From Faecalicatena contorta (GTDB lineage: Bacteria > Bacillota > Clostridia > Lachnospirales > Lachnospiraceae): a DNA stretch of 64,000 nt. The DNA lies in contig NZ_QGDS01000014.1 of assembly GCF_003149105.1 (NCBI RefSeq), forward strand, positions 1 through 64,000. Reading direction: 5' to 3'. Positions 15,962-24,573 of the stretch are shown piece after piece. The position numbers and the translations under genes were made by a program. Within the stretch, counting starts at the first letter, position 1, and each line of letters begins with the position of its first letter. The notes under the pieces were generated by a model that saw nothing but the letters and a program-made list of their open reading frames with translations, had not been told where the DNA came from and did not search any database.

Positions 15962-16792
15962 ATGTTAAACAGTATTGTCAAGCTTTTAGAGCATCCCCCA
16001 CTCTACACAAAATCAGAGGGCGCATTCTGGAATGATGAACACATTTCAAAGCAAATGCTCAAAGCCCACCTTGACCCCGAATTTGAAGGCGCAAGCAGAA
16101 AAAAAGCATTTATTGAAAAATCAGCTCTATGGATAGAGGAAGTTGTCCCCCCTTCAAGCTACCCCTTACTTCTGGACATTGGCTGCGGCCCTGGGATATA
16201 TGCCGAAAAATTCGCAAAAATGGGTTACCAGGTGACCGGGATTGATTTTTCTAAGCGGTCAATAGAATATGCGCAGAACTCAGCACTCCAACAGGGTTTA
16301 GATATCAACTATCATTATCAGGATTATCTGACTATGGATCTGAATAAGATTTTCGATTTTGCAGCAATGATATATTGCGACTATGGCGCATTATCAACAA
16401 CAGACAGACAAGTGGTCATGCAAAAGGTGTTTGAGCATCTGAAACCTGATGGAAAATTCTTATTAGATGTGTTTGGGGCGGCTAAATACAAAAGCTTTGA
16501 AGAAAAACAGACATGGGAAGTCTGTCATGACGGTGGGTTCTGGCGCCCAAGAAAGTATGTTGCACTGAACGGGTGCTATAAATACTCGGATTATGTAACA
16601 TTAGAGCAAGTTTCAATCATTTCTGATAGTGAGACTGCCCTTTACTATTTGTGGAATACCTATTTCACAAAAGAAATGCTCATCCGGGAAGCAACTGACG
16701 CAGGATTTAAAGTATGTGAAGTATTGGGTGATGTTGCAGGCAGCCCTTACCAGGAGGATGGCTTAACAATTTCTTTGCTGCTGGAAAAATAA
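15962..16792 (+). CDS. Class I SAM-dependent methyltransferase
   Basis: A 276-residue methyltransferase with a Rossmann fold. Motif I, LLDIGCGPGIYAEKFAKMG, is near residues 70-88, followed by the acidic strand end VTGIDFS, then DFAAMIYCDYGAL and FLLDVF. The C-terminus is a beta-rich substrate cap (YYLWNTYFTKEMLIREATDAGF). The acceptor is unknown; this group includes small-molecule and natural-product methyltransferases. ATG 15962 has AAAGGAG ten bases upstream; an in-frame TTG at 15926 falls inside the terminator T-run and is rejected. The attenuated leader suggests induction by a translation inhibitor or a metabolite, by analogy. Confidence 0.82.
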   Translation: MLNSIVKLLEHPPLYTKSEGAFWNDEHISKQMLKAHLDPEFEGASRKKAFIEKSALWIEEVVPPSSYPLLLDIGCGPGIYAEKFAKMGYQVTGIDFSKRSIEYAQNSALQQGLDINYHYQDYLTMDLNKIFDFAAMIYCDYGALSTTDRQVVMQKVFEHLKPDGKFLLDVFGAAKYKSFEEKQTWEVCHDGGFWRPRKYVALNGCYKYSDYVTLEQVSIISDSETALYYLWNTYFTKEMLIREATDAGFKVCEVLGDVAGSPYQEDGLTISLLLEK

Positions 16793-16817
16793 ATCTACAG
16801 TCTTTTAAGTACTTTTC

Positions 16818-16860
16818 AAGGGTCCGCTGCACTAAAAATATAGGTGCGGCAGACCCTTTT
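16818..16860 (+). terminator. Intrinsic terminator of methyltransferase gene
   Basis: AAGGGTCCGCTGCAC (16818-16832) pairs with GTGCGGCAGACCCTT (16843-16857) with one mismatch and a wobble, followed by TTTT. It stops the + strand methyltransferase transcript before the convergent rib operon. Confidence 0.7.
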
Positions 16861-16941
16861 ATCCAAAATTATGATTAAATCTATTTCTCAAATTACTCCC
16901 TAAACATGGGATATCCCTTCTCTAACCGTTTCTACTCCTTA

Positions 16942-17409
16942 TCAACCTTGCATATCTCGAATCAGATTTATCATTTCAATTGCACCAACCGCACAGTCGA
17001 AGCCCTTGTTGCCGGCTTTAGTGCCGGCCCGTTCAATCGCCTGTTCAATATTTTCGGTTGTCAGCACACCAAACATCACCGGAATATCAGTGTTCAGGGA
17101 TACATGTGCAATACCCTTGGCAACCTCACTGCATACATAGTCGTAGTGGGTGGTGCTGCCGCGGATCACGGCACCTAAGCAGATGACCGCGTCGTATTTC
17201 CCGCTTTTCGCCATTTTGGAAGCAATAAGCGGAATTTCAAATGCTCCTGGAACCCATGCAACGTCAATGCTGTCCCCGCTGACCTCATGACGTTTCAGTC
17301 CGTCAAGAGTGCCGTCCAGCAGCTTGCTTGTAATAAATTCATTAAACCGCGCGGCAACAATACCAATCTGAACATCCTTGGATACGAGTTTTCCTTCAAA
17401 AGTTTTCAT
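16942..17409 (-). CDS. ribH: 6,7-dimethyl-8-ribityllumazine synthase RibH
   Basis: Condenses 5-amino-6-ribitylaminouracil with 3,4-dihydroxy-2-butanone 4-phosphate in the penultimate step of riboflavin synthesis. The 155-residue length is standard. Motifs seen: [62 protein letters not shown] and [16 protein letters not shown] 17409 follows AAAGGAG and gives the usual N-terminus MKTFEGKLV; an ATG 21 bases upstream would add residues with no homology. It is the last gene of ribDEAH, with ribBA 21 bp upstream. Confidence 0.96.
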   Translation of the reverse strand: MKTFEGKLVSKDVQIGIVAARFNEFITSKLLDGTLDGLKRHEVSGDSIDVAWVPGAFEIPLIASKMAKSGKYDAVICLGAVIRGSTTHYDYVCSEVAKGIAHVSLNTDIPVMFGVLTTENIEQAIERAGTKAGNKGFDCAVGAIEMINLIRDMQG

Positions 17410-17430
17410 TGTTGTAATCTCCTTTTTCAC

Positions 17431-18630
17431 TTAATAATGTAAGATATGACCCATTTTTTTCTGCTTGGTTTTCAGGTAGAATAAGTCGTGGTCAGTAGCA
17501 TCCATTTGAATCGGAACGCGCTCAATGATTTCCATGCCAAACCCGGAAAGCTGATAAACCTTATCCGGATTGTTGGTGAGCAGGCGCAAGGTCCTGGCTC
17601 CAAGGTCTTGCAAAATCTGTGCGCCGATGAAATATTCCCGCATATCTCCGGGAAAGCCAAGGGCAAGATTCGCTTCCAGAGTATCCATACCTTGATCCTG
17701 AAGCGCATAGGCGCGCAGTTTATTAATCAGACCAATACCACGTCCCTCCTGCCGCATGTAAAGCAGAATACCACGCCCCTCTTTTTCAATCTGCATCATG
17801 GCTGCCGCAAACTGCTGGCCGCAGTCACAGCGCATGGAGCCGAAGGCATCTCCGGTCAGGCACTCGGAATGAACACGGCATAAAAGATTTTCCCCATCGC
17901 CAATCTCCCCCTTAACCAGCGCCACATGGTGCTCCCCATTAAGCTTGCTGATATATCCGTAAGCCTGGAAATCACCATACTTTGTAGGCATAGTGGTGCA
18001 GGTTGCCTGCTCCACAAGCTTTTCATTTCTTTTGCGGTATTCCTGCAAGGCTTTGATGGTAACCATTTTAAGCCCCCATTTCTGCGCCAGCTCCATCAGC
18101 TCCGGAGTGCGCATCATGGTTCCATCCTCCCGCATAATCTCGCAGCAAAGGCCGCATTCCTTTAAACCAGCCAGCCTCATCAAATCCACAGTGGCTTCGG
18201 TATGTCCGTTTCGCTCAAGAACACCGTTTTTCTTTGCAAGAAGCGGAAACATATGACCGGGGCGGCGAAAGTCCTCTGGTTTGCTATCGTCCGATACGCA
18301 TTTCAAAGCGGTAATACTTCTCTCTGCCGCCGAAATACCAGTGGTGGTGTCCACATAGTCAACAGATACCGTAAACGCTGTTTCATGGTTATCTTTGTTG
18401 TCGCAGACCATTTGGGGAAATTGCAGCTTTTGACAAAGCTCTGCACTCATAGGCATACAAATCAGACCTTTCCCATGAACTGCCATAAAATTTACGTTTT
18501 CGGTGGTGGCAAACTCAGCGGCACAAATAAAATCTCCTTCGTTTTCTCTGTCTTCATCGTCTGTAACCAGAATGATTTTTCCAAGGCGAAGGTCTTCTAA
18601 CGCCTCTTCGATTTTGTTAAATTGAAACAT
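17431..18630 (-). CDS. ribBA: Bifunctional DHBP synthase / GTP cyclohydrolase II RibBA
   Basis: Residues 1-200 are 3,4-dihydroxy-2-butanone-4-phosphate synthase ([17 protein letters not shown], then [11 protein letters not shown] and [14 protein letters not shown]). Residues 205-399 are GTP cyclohydrolase II, with the zinc site CxxDxxGSxRCDC visible as [15 protein letters not shown] and the catalytic [13 protein letters not shown] stretch. The enzyme supplies both riboflavin precursors from ribulose-5-P and GTP. The 399 residues are typical of the fusion in Firmicutes. TAGGAGG precedes ATG 18630. Third gene of the operon. Confidence 0.97.
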   Translation of the reverse strand: MFQFNKIEEALEDLRLGKIILVTDDEDRENEGDFICAAEFATTENVNFMAVHGKGLICMPMSAELCQKLQFPQMVCDNKDNHETAFTVSVDYVDTTTGISAAERSITALKCVSDDSKPEDFRRPGHMFPLLAKKNGVLERNGHTEATVDLMRLAGLKECGLCCEIMREDGTMMRTPELMELAQKWGLKMVTIKALQEYRKRNEKLVEQATCTTMPTKYGDFQAYGYISKLNGEHHVALVKGEIGDGENLLCRVHSECLTGDAFGSMRCDCGQQFAAAMMQIEKEGRGILLYMRQEGRGIGLINKLRAYALQDQGMDTLEANLALGFPGDMREYFIGAQILQDLGARTLRLLTNNPDKVYQLSGFGMEIIERVPIQMDATDHDLFYLKTKQKKMGHILHY

Positions 18631-18641
18631 TTTTCTTCCTC

Positions 18642-19280
18642 CTAAAAGCCATGTTTTGCAAGAAAACCGACTGTAATATTATTGTTTTGTGATTCTTTTC
18701 CCATCAGGCGTTCCACATATTTGCCAATGCAGTCATTTTCCAAATTGACCGAATCCCCAACACCGCGGCTGGACAGCGTTGTTAACGAAAGCGTGTGCGG
18801 TATGATGGAAACGCTGAAGCCGTCCTTATGCACCCTTGCTACAGTCAGACTGATTCCGTCAATGGCAATTGAGCCTTTTTCAATGATGTAGCGAAGAATC
18901 GGTAAAGGCGTTTTGATTGTATACCAAACGGCGTTATCATCTCTGCGAATGTTCGAAACCGTGCCGGTACCATCGATATGCCCGGAAACAATATGTCCGC
19001 CGAATCTGCCGTTTGCAGGCATAGCCCGTTCCAGATTAACAGGGCTTCCTATCCGCAGGTTTCCAAAAGAAGACCTGCTCAGGGTTTCATGCATCACATC
19101 GGAGGTAAAGCCCTTTGGGGAAACGGAAGTAACTGTAAGGCATACTCCGTTTACTGCTATGCTGTCGCCAAGATGGATGTCCTGCATAATCTCCGATGCC
19201 TGAACCGATAGGATGGCCGAACTTGCTCTTTTTTGAATGCCCTGTATTTTTCCCATTTCTTCTATGATTCCTGTAAACAC
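18642..19280 (-). CDS. ribE: Riboflavin synthase alpha subunit RibE
   Basis: Dismutates two lumazines to riboflavin. A protein of 212 residues with the two tandem lumazine-binding barrels: [10 protein letters not shown] and [15 protein letters not shown] in the first, GHVDGTG-type [12 protein letters not shown] and [16 protein letters not shown] in the second. The start is GTG 19280 behind GAGGTGA, overlapping the end of ribD by 19 bp, so the two are translationally coupled. The C-terminal tail after the second barrel is normal for the family. Confidence 0.96.
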   Translation of the reverse strand: MFTGIIEEMGKIQGIQKRASSAILSVQASEIMQDIHLGDSIAVNGVCLTVTSVSPKGFTSDVMHETLSRSSFGNLRIGSPVNLERAMPANGRFGGHIVSGHIDGTGTVSNIRRDDNAVWYTIKTPLPILRYIIEKGSIAIDGISLTVARVHKDGFSVSIIPHTLSLTTLSSRGVGDSVNLENDCIGKYVERLMGKESQNNNITVGFLAKHGF

Positions 19281-20362
19281 TGAATCACCTCACTTTCTAA
19301 TAAAATATCTTCACCCACCCATGTGATAACCGGCTTGCCTAGCAGAAAAGCCTCCTCCAGGTCATCAACACCTATCCCCTCTACCGGAGTCTTTCCGCTG
19401 CCGCCAAACAGCTTTGGAGCGATATATGTCTGTACCTTATTTACAATGCCGCTTTGCAGGGCTGACCAATTTAATGTGCCGCCACCTTCCAGCAAAATGC
19501 TGTCAACCTGCTTTTCTCCTAATCTTTGCATCAGACTATTTAAGTCAATATGGTAATCCTTTTGGGGAAGTACCATGACCTCACAGCCTGCATCCAGATA
19601 CGGCCGATGCCTATTAGTATCTGTTATGGCTGTAGCGATAAGGGTAGGAGCAGTATCCGTTGTAGTAACAATCTTTGCTTGCAGCGGCGTTCTCAAACTG
19701 GTGTCGCAGATGATGCGCAGCGGATTCCTGCTGTTCTCCAGACGGCAGGTCAGCATGGGGTCATCTGTAAGGACAGTGCCTGCGCCAACCATAATGGCGG
19801 AATAACGGTGCCGGTCCTCATGAACACGATGGCGTGCCGCCGAGCTGGTAATCCATTGAGATTCGCCGGTGCGCGTTGCGATTTTTCCGTCCATAGTCAT
19901 GGCATATTTCATAACCACATAGGGTGTTCTGTTTTGAATGTAATGAAAAAAGCTTTCGTTGAGCTTGCCGCACTCATCCCCTGCAACATTCTCTATTACC
20001 TCAATGCCATGTGAACGCAAAATCCCAATGCCTTTCCCGGCAGCCAGCGGATTGGGATCAGAAGAACCTACTACTACCCGGCTGATGCCACTTTCAATAA
20101 TTGCCTGGGTACAGGGAGGTGTTCTTCCGTAATGACAGCAGGGTTCCAGCGTCACATAAAGGGTTGCGCCGGCTGTCGATGTCTGGCAGTTTGCCAGTGC
20201 ATCGCGTTCTGCATGGAGCTCCCCGCATTTTCTGTGGCAGCCCTGTCCAATAATCTTGCCGTCCTTCACAATCACCGCACCAACCAAGGGGTTCGGATTT
20301 ACCCATCCGCAGCCCTGCCGGGCAAGCCGAATTGCATGACGCATATATTCTATTTCATCCAT
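19262..20362 (-). CDS. ribD: Bifunctional pyrimidine deaminase/reductase RibD
   Basis: Carries out deamination then NADPH reduction of the pyrimidine intermediate of riboflavin synthesis. The N-terminal deaminase has the zinc motifs GELHAERDAL and TLEPCCHYGRTPPC (residues about 47-85). The C-terminal reductase domain starts near residue 145 (PYVVMKYAMTMDGKIATRTGES) and includes the ILLEGGGTLNWS segment. The 366 residues are normal. ATG 20362 follows GGAGGTGAAAC. First gene after the FMN riboswitch. Confidence 0.97.
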   Translation of the reverse strand: MDEIEYMRHAIRLARQGCGWVNPNPLVGAVIVKDGKIIGQGCHRKCGELHAERDALANCQTSTAGATLYVTLEPCCHYGRTPPCTQAIIESGISRVVVGSSDPNPLAAGKGIGILRSHGIEVIENVAGDECGKLNESFFHYIQNRTPYVVMKYAMTMDGKIATRTGESQWITSSAARHRVHEDRHRYSAIMVGAGTVLTDDPMLTCRLENSRNPLRIICDTSLRTPLQAKIVTTTDTAPTLIATAITDTNRHRPYLDAGCEVMVLPQKDYHIDLNSLMQRLGEKQVDSILLEGGGTLNWSALQSGIVNKVQTYIAPKLFGGSGKTPVEGIGVDDLEEAFLLGKPVITWVGEDILLESEVIQCLQES

Positions 20363-20386
20363 GTTTCACCTCCGTAGAATAAAAAA

Positions 20387-20411
20387 TGCCTTGAACAAAA
20401 TGTTCAGGGCA
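20387..20411 (-). terminator. Leader hairpin 3, next to ribD ribosome site
   Basis: Arms 20387-20397 (TGCCTTGAACA) and 20401-20411 pair around AAA with one G-U. On the minus strand it is followed by TTTTTTA, so it reads as a terminator, ending about 12 bp before the GGAGG of ribD. Its arm repeats the stem of the hairpin at 20461-20498. Confidence 0.6.
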
Positions 20412-20460
20412 GAAGAGTGAACGACGATTTTACCGTACACAAACCAGAAGCTATCCCGGA

Positions 20461-20498
20461 AAAAATGCCTTGAACAATTGTGTGTTCAAGGCATTTTT
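20461..20498 (-). terminator. Leader hairpin 2, perfect 16-bp terminator
   Basis: AAAAATGCCTTGAACA at 20461-20476 is perfectly complementary to 20483-20498, with T-runs on both strands. It lies between the riboswitch expression platform and ribD and would reduce basal read-through. It may work in either direction. Confidence 0.7.
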
Positions 20499-20540
20499 AT
20501 AAAGCGGGCCGCGGTTACGATGCATGGATATAAAACAAAC

Positions 20541-20568
20541 GCTCTGAAATGGTATTTCATTTCAGAGC
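20541..20568 (-). terminator. FMN riboswitch expression-platform terminator
   Basis: GCTCTGAAATG (20541-20551) pairs perfectly with CATTTCAGAGC (20558-20568). On the minus strand the T-rich GTTTGTTTTA follows. It sits about 40 nt after the aptamer P1, the position expected of the terminator that forms when FMN is bound. Confidence 0.75.
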
Positions 20569-20607
20569 ATAAATTTAAATATTCACACAAAACGCGAATC
20601 TTCCTTT

Positions 20608-20713
20608 ATCTTCTACTATCAGACTATACTGTCGGCTTCGGAATCTAACCGAATCAACCTTGCGGTTCGTGGGCTGTACCACCGGTCGGGAATTTCACCC
20701 TGCCCCGAAGATC
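20608..20713 (-). promoter_or_regulatory. FMN riboswitch (RFN element)
   Basis: The minus strand carries the RFN consensus in order: ATCTTCGGGGCAGGGTG, CCCGACCGGTGGT, ACAGCCCACGA, then GATTCGGT and TCCGAAGCCGACAGT. The closing P1 pairs ATCTTC (20713-20708) with GAAGAT (20613-20608). It binds FMN and controls the rib operon by termination at the hairpin 20541-20568. Assignment is by recognisable primary sequence. Confidence 0.97.
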
Positions 20714-20729
20714 TTATTCAATTGCTAAT

Positions 20730-20758
20730 ACTATACTACGGATTATGAAACCTGTCAA
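20730..20758 (-). promoter_or_regulatory. rib operon promoter
   Basis: Minus-strand TTGACA (20758-20753), exactly 17 bp, then TATAGT (20735-20730). It is about 17 bp upstream of the riboswitch aptamer, so the leader starts just before P1. A near-consensus sigma-A promoter. Confidence 0.85.
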
Positions 20759-20885
20759 TAAAACAGTTTATGCTATGATATAATAGTTTATCAGAAAACA
20801 CATTGTAAAACAGCAGAAAATATCATGCGGCCCCTTCCTTGTTTCGGTAAGATAATGAAAAAGAACATTAGGAGGAATCAATGCT

Positions 20886-22004
20886 ATGCTAAAAATACAA
20901 ACCTATACCGCAGAGCTTGCCGGAACAAGCTATGAAATCGGATATCAGTTTGGAAAATTAACCGCTGCAATGCCACAGAAGCAAGCAGCACATACTGCCG
21001 GAATGGAGGGCTTTGGTCTAAAGCAGGTTGAGGAAGCAGTGAAACTTTTTGACCGCTGGTGCCCCGGTCTCACAGAAGAACTTTGCGGATTTGCCGATGC
21101 GCTGAAGGTAAAACCTGAGCAGATATTTTTTTACGGAATGACCTATCTGCTTCCCCGGTGCAGTCATATCGCCCTGCTGCCAAGCTGCACAGCCGAGGGG
21201 AAGCCCCTGCTCGCCCGCAGCTACGAGTTCAGTCACGAAGCAGAGGACTTCTGTCTCATAAAGACCAGTGTGACAGGAAAATACTCACATATGGGTACCA
21301 GTGTACTCCACTTTGGACGGGATGATGGCTTTAATGAGCACGGCCTCGCCGTCACGATGAGTTCCTGTGGTTTTCCGGTAGGGGCACTTCCCTATATGCG
21401 GGCGCCTAAGTTGAAAGGTCTGCAATTCTGGGCAGTTACCCGCGCCCTGCTGGAAAATTGCAAGGACGTAACTGAAGCACTCAAATATCTGGAAGGGATG
21501 CCCATCGCCTACAACCTCAATATGCTTCTGCTGGATAAGGCAGGCAACGCTGCACTGGTAGAAACGATGGATGGCTACAGTGCTGTCAAGCAGATCAACC
21601 CAGATTCCCTGGAACAGATGCTGTATGCCACGAACCATGCGCTTTTTCCCCAGCTTCAGCCGATGGAGCCACAGGTGATGGCACATTCCGTAAGACGGTA
21701 TGAATATATCGAAAAACAGATTGCACATCGAAGCGTGGTAACACAGGCACAGCTCAAGGAAATGCTATTGGCTAAATATCCTGATGGCTTGTGCTGTCAT
21801 TACTTCGAGGAGTATTTCGGAACCACCAAGAGTATGGTGATTTCCCCATCAGATGGTATTATTGATCTTTGCTGGGGTGGACGTTCCGAAAACGGCTGGT
21901 ATACCTATGATATTACCAAACCATTGGGAAATAGCATGCAAGCTGTACAGATTAATTTGGCGAAAGCGGCACCTGGCACTTATGATTGGCAGCCGCTGAC
22001 TTAA
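20886..22004 (+). CDS. C45-family linear amide hydrolase (AAT-like Ntn hydrolase)
   Basis: A 372-residue member of the acyl-CoA:6-aminopenicillanate acyltransferase/C45 group, N-terminal nucleophile enzymes that cleave linear amides or acylated amino compounds. The likely nucleophile is Cys92 in LLPRCSHI, followed by the family block GKPLLARSYEFSHEAEDFC and then NEHGLAVTMSSCG and WGGRSENGWYTYD at the C-terminus. Cys92 is preceded by a propeptide-like helical stretch that is normally removed autocatalytically. ATG 20886 has AGGAGG ten bases upstream. An AraC-type regulator follows 20 bp later and is probably co-transcribed. Natural substrate unknown; penicillin or bile-salt type amides are both possible. 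Confidence 0.82.
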   Translation: MLKIQTYTAELAGTSYEIGYQFGKLTAAMPQKQAAHTAGMEGFGLKQVEEAVKLFDRWCPGLTEELCGFADALKVKPEQIFFYGMTYLLPRCSHIALLPSCTAEGKPLLARSYEFSHEAEDFCLIKTSVTGKYSHMGTSVLHFGRDDGFNEHGLAVTMSSCGFPVGALPYMRAPKLKGLQFWAVTRALLENCKDVTEALKYLEGMPIAYNLNMLLLDKAGNAALVETMDGYSAVKQINPDSLEQMLYATNHALFPQLQPMEPQVMAHSVRRYEYIEKQIAHRSVVTQAQLKEMLLAKYPDGLCCHYFEEYFGTTKSMVISPSDGIIDLCWGGRSENGWYTYDITKPLGNSMQAVQINLAKAAPGTYDWQPLT

Positions 22005-22023
22005 AAACGGAAGGAGAATTGCT

Positions 22024-22899
22024 GTGAACTATAGAAAAGCATTGGAGCAGGCGGTTATATATATTGAAAACCATCTGGGAAATAGTATTAAGGTGGAGGA
22101 TGTGGCAAAGGCTGCCGGATATTCTTATTATCATCTAAACCGGCAGTTCACAGCCATCCTGGGTGAGAGCATAGGCAATTACATCAAGAAGCGTCGTTTG
22201 GCTGACGCATCCAAGAAGCTTCTCTATACAGACCTTAAAATTATAGATATCGCCATCGAATATGGCTTCGATTCTCCGGAAGCTTTTAGCCGTGCGTTCA
22301 AAGCAATCTATAAAGTCAGCCCTCAGAGCTATCGTCAAAACCGCCTGGACACCTTTATTAGCAGTAAAGAGCGCCTGGATACAGGACTGCTGGATCATCT
22401 GGCCCGCAATGTGACGGTCCATCCAAGGATGGTTGAACTGCCCGAAATCAGGGTTGCGGGTCTCCGGGGGGAAACCACCTTGCGGGACAACCGTCTGCGG
22501 GAACTGTGGGATAGAGCTAATTCTCTATACAGGCAAATTCCCAACCGAATCCCAGGCGGCAGAGCCTTCGGCATCTGCGAGGCATGTGCAGAAAACACAC
22601 TGTATACCATGAATGAGGATATACTCTTCACCGAGGTGGCTGGAACGGAAGTATCCTCTTTCGAAGGGCTAACCGAGCCCTTTGTGCAAAAAGTAATCCC
22701 CGGTGGACGCTATGCGGTTTTTACCCACCGGGGCACTCTGAGGATGCTGCCTCAGACTTTTGACTACATCTGGGGTACATGGTTCCTCACTACAAGAGAA
22801 GAATTAGACTGGCGGGAGGATTTCGAGCTTTACGATGAACGCTTCCTTGGATATAATCATCCTGGCTCTGAAGTGGATTTGTATATTCCGGTAAGATAG
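22024..22899 (+). CDS. AraC-family regulator with GyrI-like ligand domain
   Basis: A 291-residue regulator. The first 105 residues hold two helix-turn-helix motifs (VEDVAKAAGYSYYHLNRQFTAILGES and IDIAIEYGFDSPEAFSRAFKAIYKVSPQSYR). The C-terminal 165 residues form a GyrI/SOUL-like small-molecule domain (VELPEIRVAGLRGETTL, then GRYAVFTHRGTL). This is the Rob/SoxS-like MarA type with a ligand-binding tail, often controlling efflux or stress genes. GTG 22024 has GGAAGGAGA upstream. Close linkage to the C45 hydrolase suggests shared regulation. Confidence 0.88.
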   Translation: MNYRKALEQAVIYIENHLGNSIKVEDVAKAAGYSYYHLNRQFTAILGESIGNYIKKRRLADASKKLLYTDLKIIDIAIEYGFDSPEAFSRAFKAIYKVSPQSYRQNRLDTFISSKERLDTGLLDHLARNVTVHPRMVELPEIRVAGLRGETTLRDNRLRELWDRANSLYRQIPNRIPGGRAFGICEACAENTLYTMNEDILFTEVAGTEVSSFEGLTEPFVQKVIPGGRYAVFTHRGTLRMLPQTFDYIWGTWFLTTREELDWREDFELYDERFLGYNHPGSEVDLYIPVR

Positions 22900-23023
22900 A
22901 CATCAACCTGTACTTGTTTTATTGTGTATAATTGATTTTAAAAAAGTTCTTGCAATTGATTTTTAATGGCCTTATCCTTTATTTGAGGATATCCTTCATA
23001 ACTTAAAGGAGGAATTATATTGC

Positions 23024-24016
23024 ATGAATCAGGAACAAATTAAAGAGCTTGAAAATGAAATAAACAATGTATACAGCAATACTGCAGGCATAGTTGTATT
23101 AAAAGACGGTAAAACACAATATGAACATTACTTTAATGGATGCACTGCTGATAGCAGAATCCATGTTTATTCAGTATCAAAAAGTATTATTTCCATATTG
23201 ATTGGGATTGCCGTAGACAAAGGATACATCAAAAGTATTAACCAGAAAGTATTGGATTTTTTCCCGGATTATACGGTTAAAAGAGGTGAGAAAATAATAC
23301 AGGATGTTACAATTAAGGATTTACTGACTATGACAGCTCCGTATAAATATAAGTTTGCACCCTACACTTACATAAAGTATTTCATGAGCAGTGACTGGGT
23401 AAAATTTACGCTTGATTTATTGGGAGGTAAGAGGCACACAGGGGATTTTAGATACACTCCTCTCGTAGGGCCGGATATTTTGTCGGGCATTCTTGTAAAA
23501 GCAACTGGACAATCTGTATTTGATTTCGCATCAGAAAATTTATTTTCGCCGTTGGGCATTACTGTAGAAGGTAATGTGGCCCTTCATAGTGCAAAAGAAC
23601 AAAATACATTTAATAAATCTAAAAGTATTAGTGGCTGGGTTGCTGACTCAGCCGGAATAAACGCAGGGGGATGGGACCTTACTCTCTCTCCTGCAGATAT
23701 GGCAAAGATAGGTCAGTTATACTTGAATGGCGGAATGTGGAATGATAAACAAATTGTATCGGCCGGATGGATAAACGAAAGCACAAAGGAACATAGCCGG
23801 TGGGAAAAACTCAATCTTCCATATGGATACCTCTGGTGGGTTATTGATGATAAAGAACGTGCCTGTGCAGCTATGGGAGATGGGGGAAATGTGATTTATT
23901 TCAATATGGAGAAAAGAATGGTGGTTTCTATTGCGTCTCTTTTTGTACGAAATGCAAAAGATAGAATAGAGCTTATTAAAAAACACATTGAACCAATATT
24001 TGAAAATTACGTATAA
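23024..24016 (+). CDS. Serine hydrolase, beta-lactamase class C fold
   Basis: A 330-residue protein of the serine beta-lactamase-like/esterase family. The nucleophile motif SxxK is SVSK at residues 50-53 inside RIHVYSVSKSIIS, with the expected VKDLLTMT-type segment (IKDLLTMTAPYK) after it. The Y-x-N position reads FRYTPLVGPDILSGIL, where N is replaced. No signal peptide or membrane anchor is visible, so it is probably cytoplasmic and more likely an esterase or peptidase than a beta-lactamase. ATG 23024 follows AAAGGAGG. Substrate unknown. Confidence 0.82.
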   Translation: MNQEQIKELENEINNVYSNTAGIVVLKDGKTQYEHYFNGCTADSRIHVYSVSKSIISILIGIAVDKGYIKSINQKVLDFFPDYTVKRGEKIIQDVTIKDLLTMTAPYKYKFAPYTYIKYFMSSDWVKFTLDLLGGKRHTGDFRYTPLVGPDILSGILVKATGQSVFDFASENLFSPLGITVEGNVALHSAKEQNTFNKSKSISGWVADSAGINAGGWDLTLSPADMAKIGQLYLNGGMWNDKQIVSAGWINESTKEHSRWEKLNLPYGYLWWVIDDKERACAAMGDGGNVIYFNMEKRMVVSIASLFVRNAKDRIELIKKHIEPIFENYV

Positions 24017-24095
24017 TAAAGTCCAATTTATCGGAGAGATTATGAGCACACCATACGTGCATATCTTATTAGCATGGTTCTCCTTTCCGAAAACA

Positions 24096-24125
24096 AAAAC
24101 GTATCTCACTGAAGAGATACGTTTT
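24096..24125. terminator. Bidirectional terminator
   Basis: CGTATCTC (24100-24107) pairs with GAGATACG (24114-24121), flanked by AAAA and TTTTTT. It lies between the convergent serine hydrolase and HxlR genes and can serve both. Confidence 0.85.
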
Positions 24126-24130
24126 TTGCT

Positions 24131-24469
24131 TTATTTTTGATACTGCTCTCCCCACTCACACATAGCCTCCATAATCGGATATAACGAACGTCCTTTTTCT
24201 GAAAGACTATACTCTACCTTTGGGGGAATTTGAGGATACTCTGTTCGGATGATTAAGCCATCCTCTTCCATCTCCTTGAGTTGCGTGCTCAGTGTTCGAG
24301 GTGTAATTGTTCCAATCAAACGTTGTAACTCATTGTATCGCACTGCTTCATATTCTACAAGCCAGTATAGAATTACTAATCTCCATTTTCCGCCAATCAT
24401 AGTGAGCGTATATCCAAACGGTGTATCTGTCAGCAGTCTGATTTTCCCTTCATATTCTTTCATACTCAT
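24131..24469 (-). CDS. HxlR-family transcriptional regulator
   Basis: A 112-residue winged-helix protein of the HxlR/DUF24 family, which often sense reactive electrophiles or oxidants through an N-terminal cysteine. Family blocks are MIGGKWRLVILYWLVEYEAVRYNELQRLIGTITPRTLSTQLKEMEEDGLI and VEYSLSEKGRSLYPIMEAMCEWG. The usual N-terminal Cys just before TLxxIGGKW is not seen; the only Cys is in MCEWG, so a redox switch would have to be different. ATG 24469 has GGAGG eight to nine bases upstream. It diverges from the arginase-like gene, and a 36-bp perfect palindrome lies between them. Confidence 0.9.
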   Translation of the reverse strand: MSMKEYEGKIRLLTDTPFGYTLTMIGGKWRLVILYWLVEYEAVRYNELQRLIGTITPRTLSTQLKEMEEDGLIIRTEYPQIPPKVEYSLSEKGRSLYPIMEAMCEWGEQYQK

Positions 24470-24520
24470 TTAGTAATATCCTCCAAGATAGTATATGCTA
24501 AAAAAGACAGTACTTGTTTC

Positions 24521-24556
24521 TGATAATATGTTCATTGTACAATGAACATATTATCA
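24521..24556. promoter_or_regulatory. Perfect 36-bp palindrome, probable HxlR operator
   Basis: The 18-bp arm TGATAATATGTTCATTGT (24521-24538) is exactly mirrored at 24539-24556. It is 18 bp before the ATG of the arginase-like gene and ends just before its AAAGGAG. It is too symmetrical for chance and is the likely binding site for the divergent HxlR protein, possibly as two adjacent dimers. As RNA it could also form a hairpin that hides the ribosome site. Confidence 0.7.
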
Positions 24557-24573
24557 AGTAAAGGAGAATTTCT

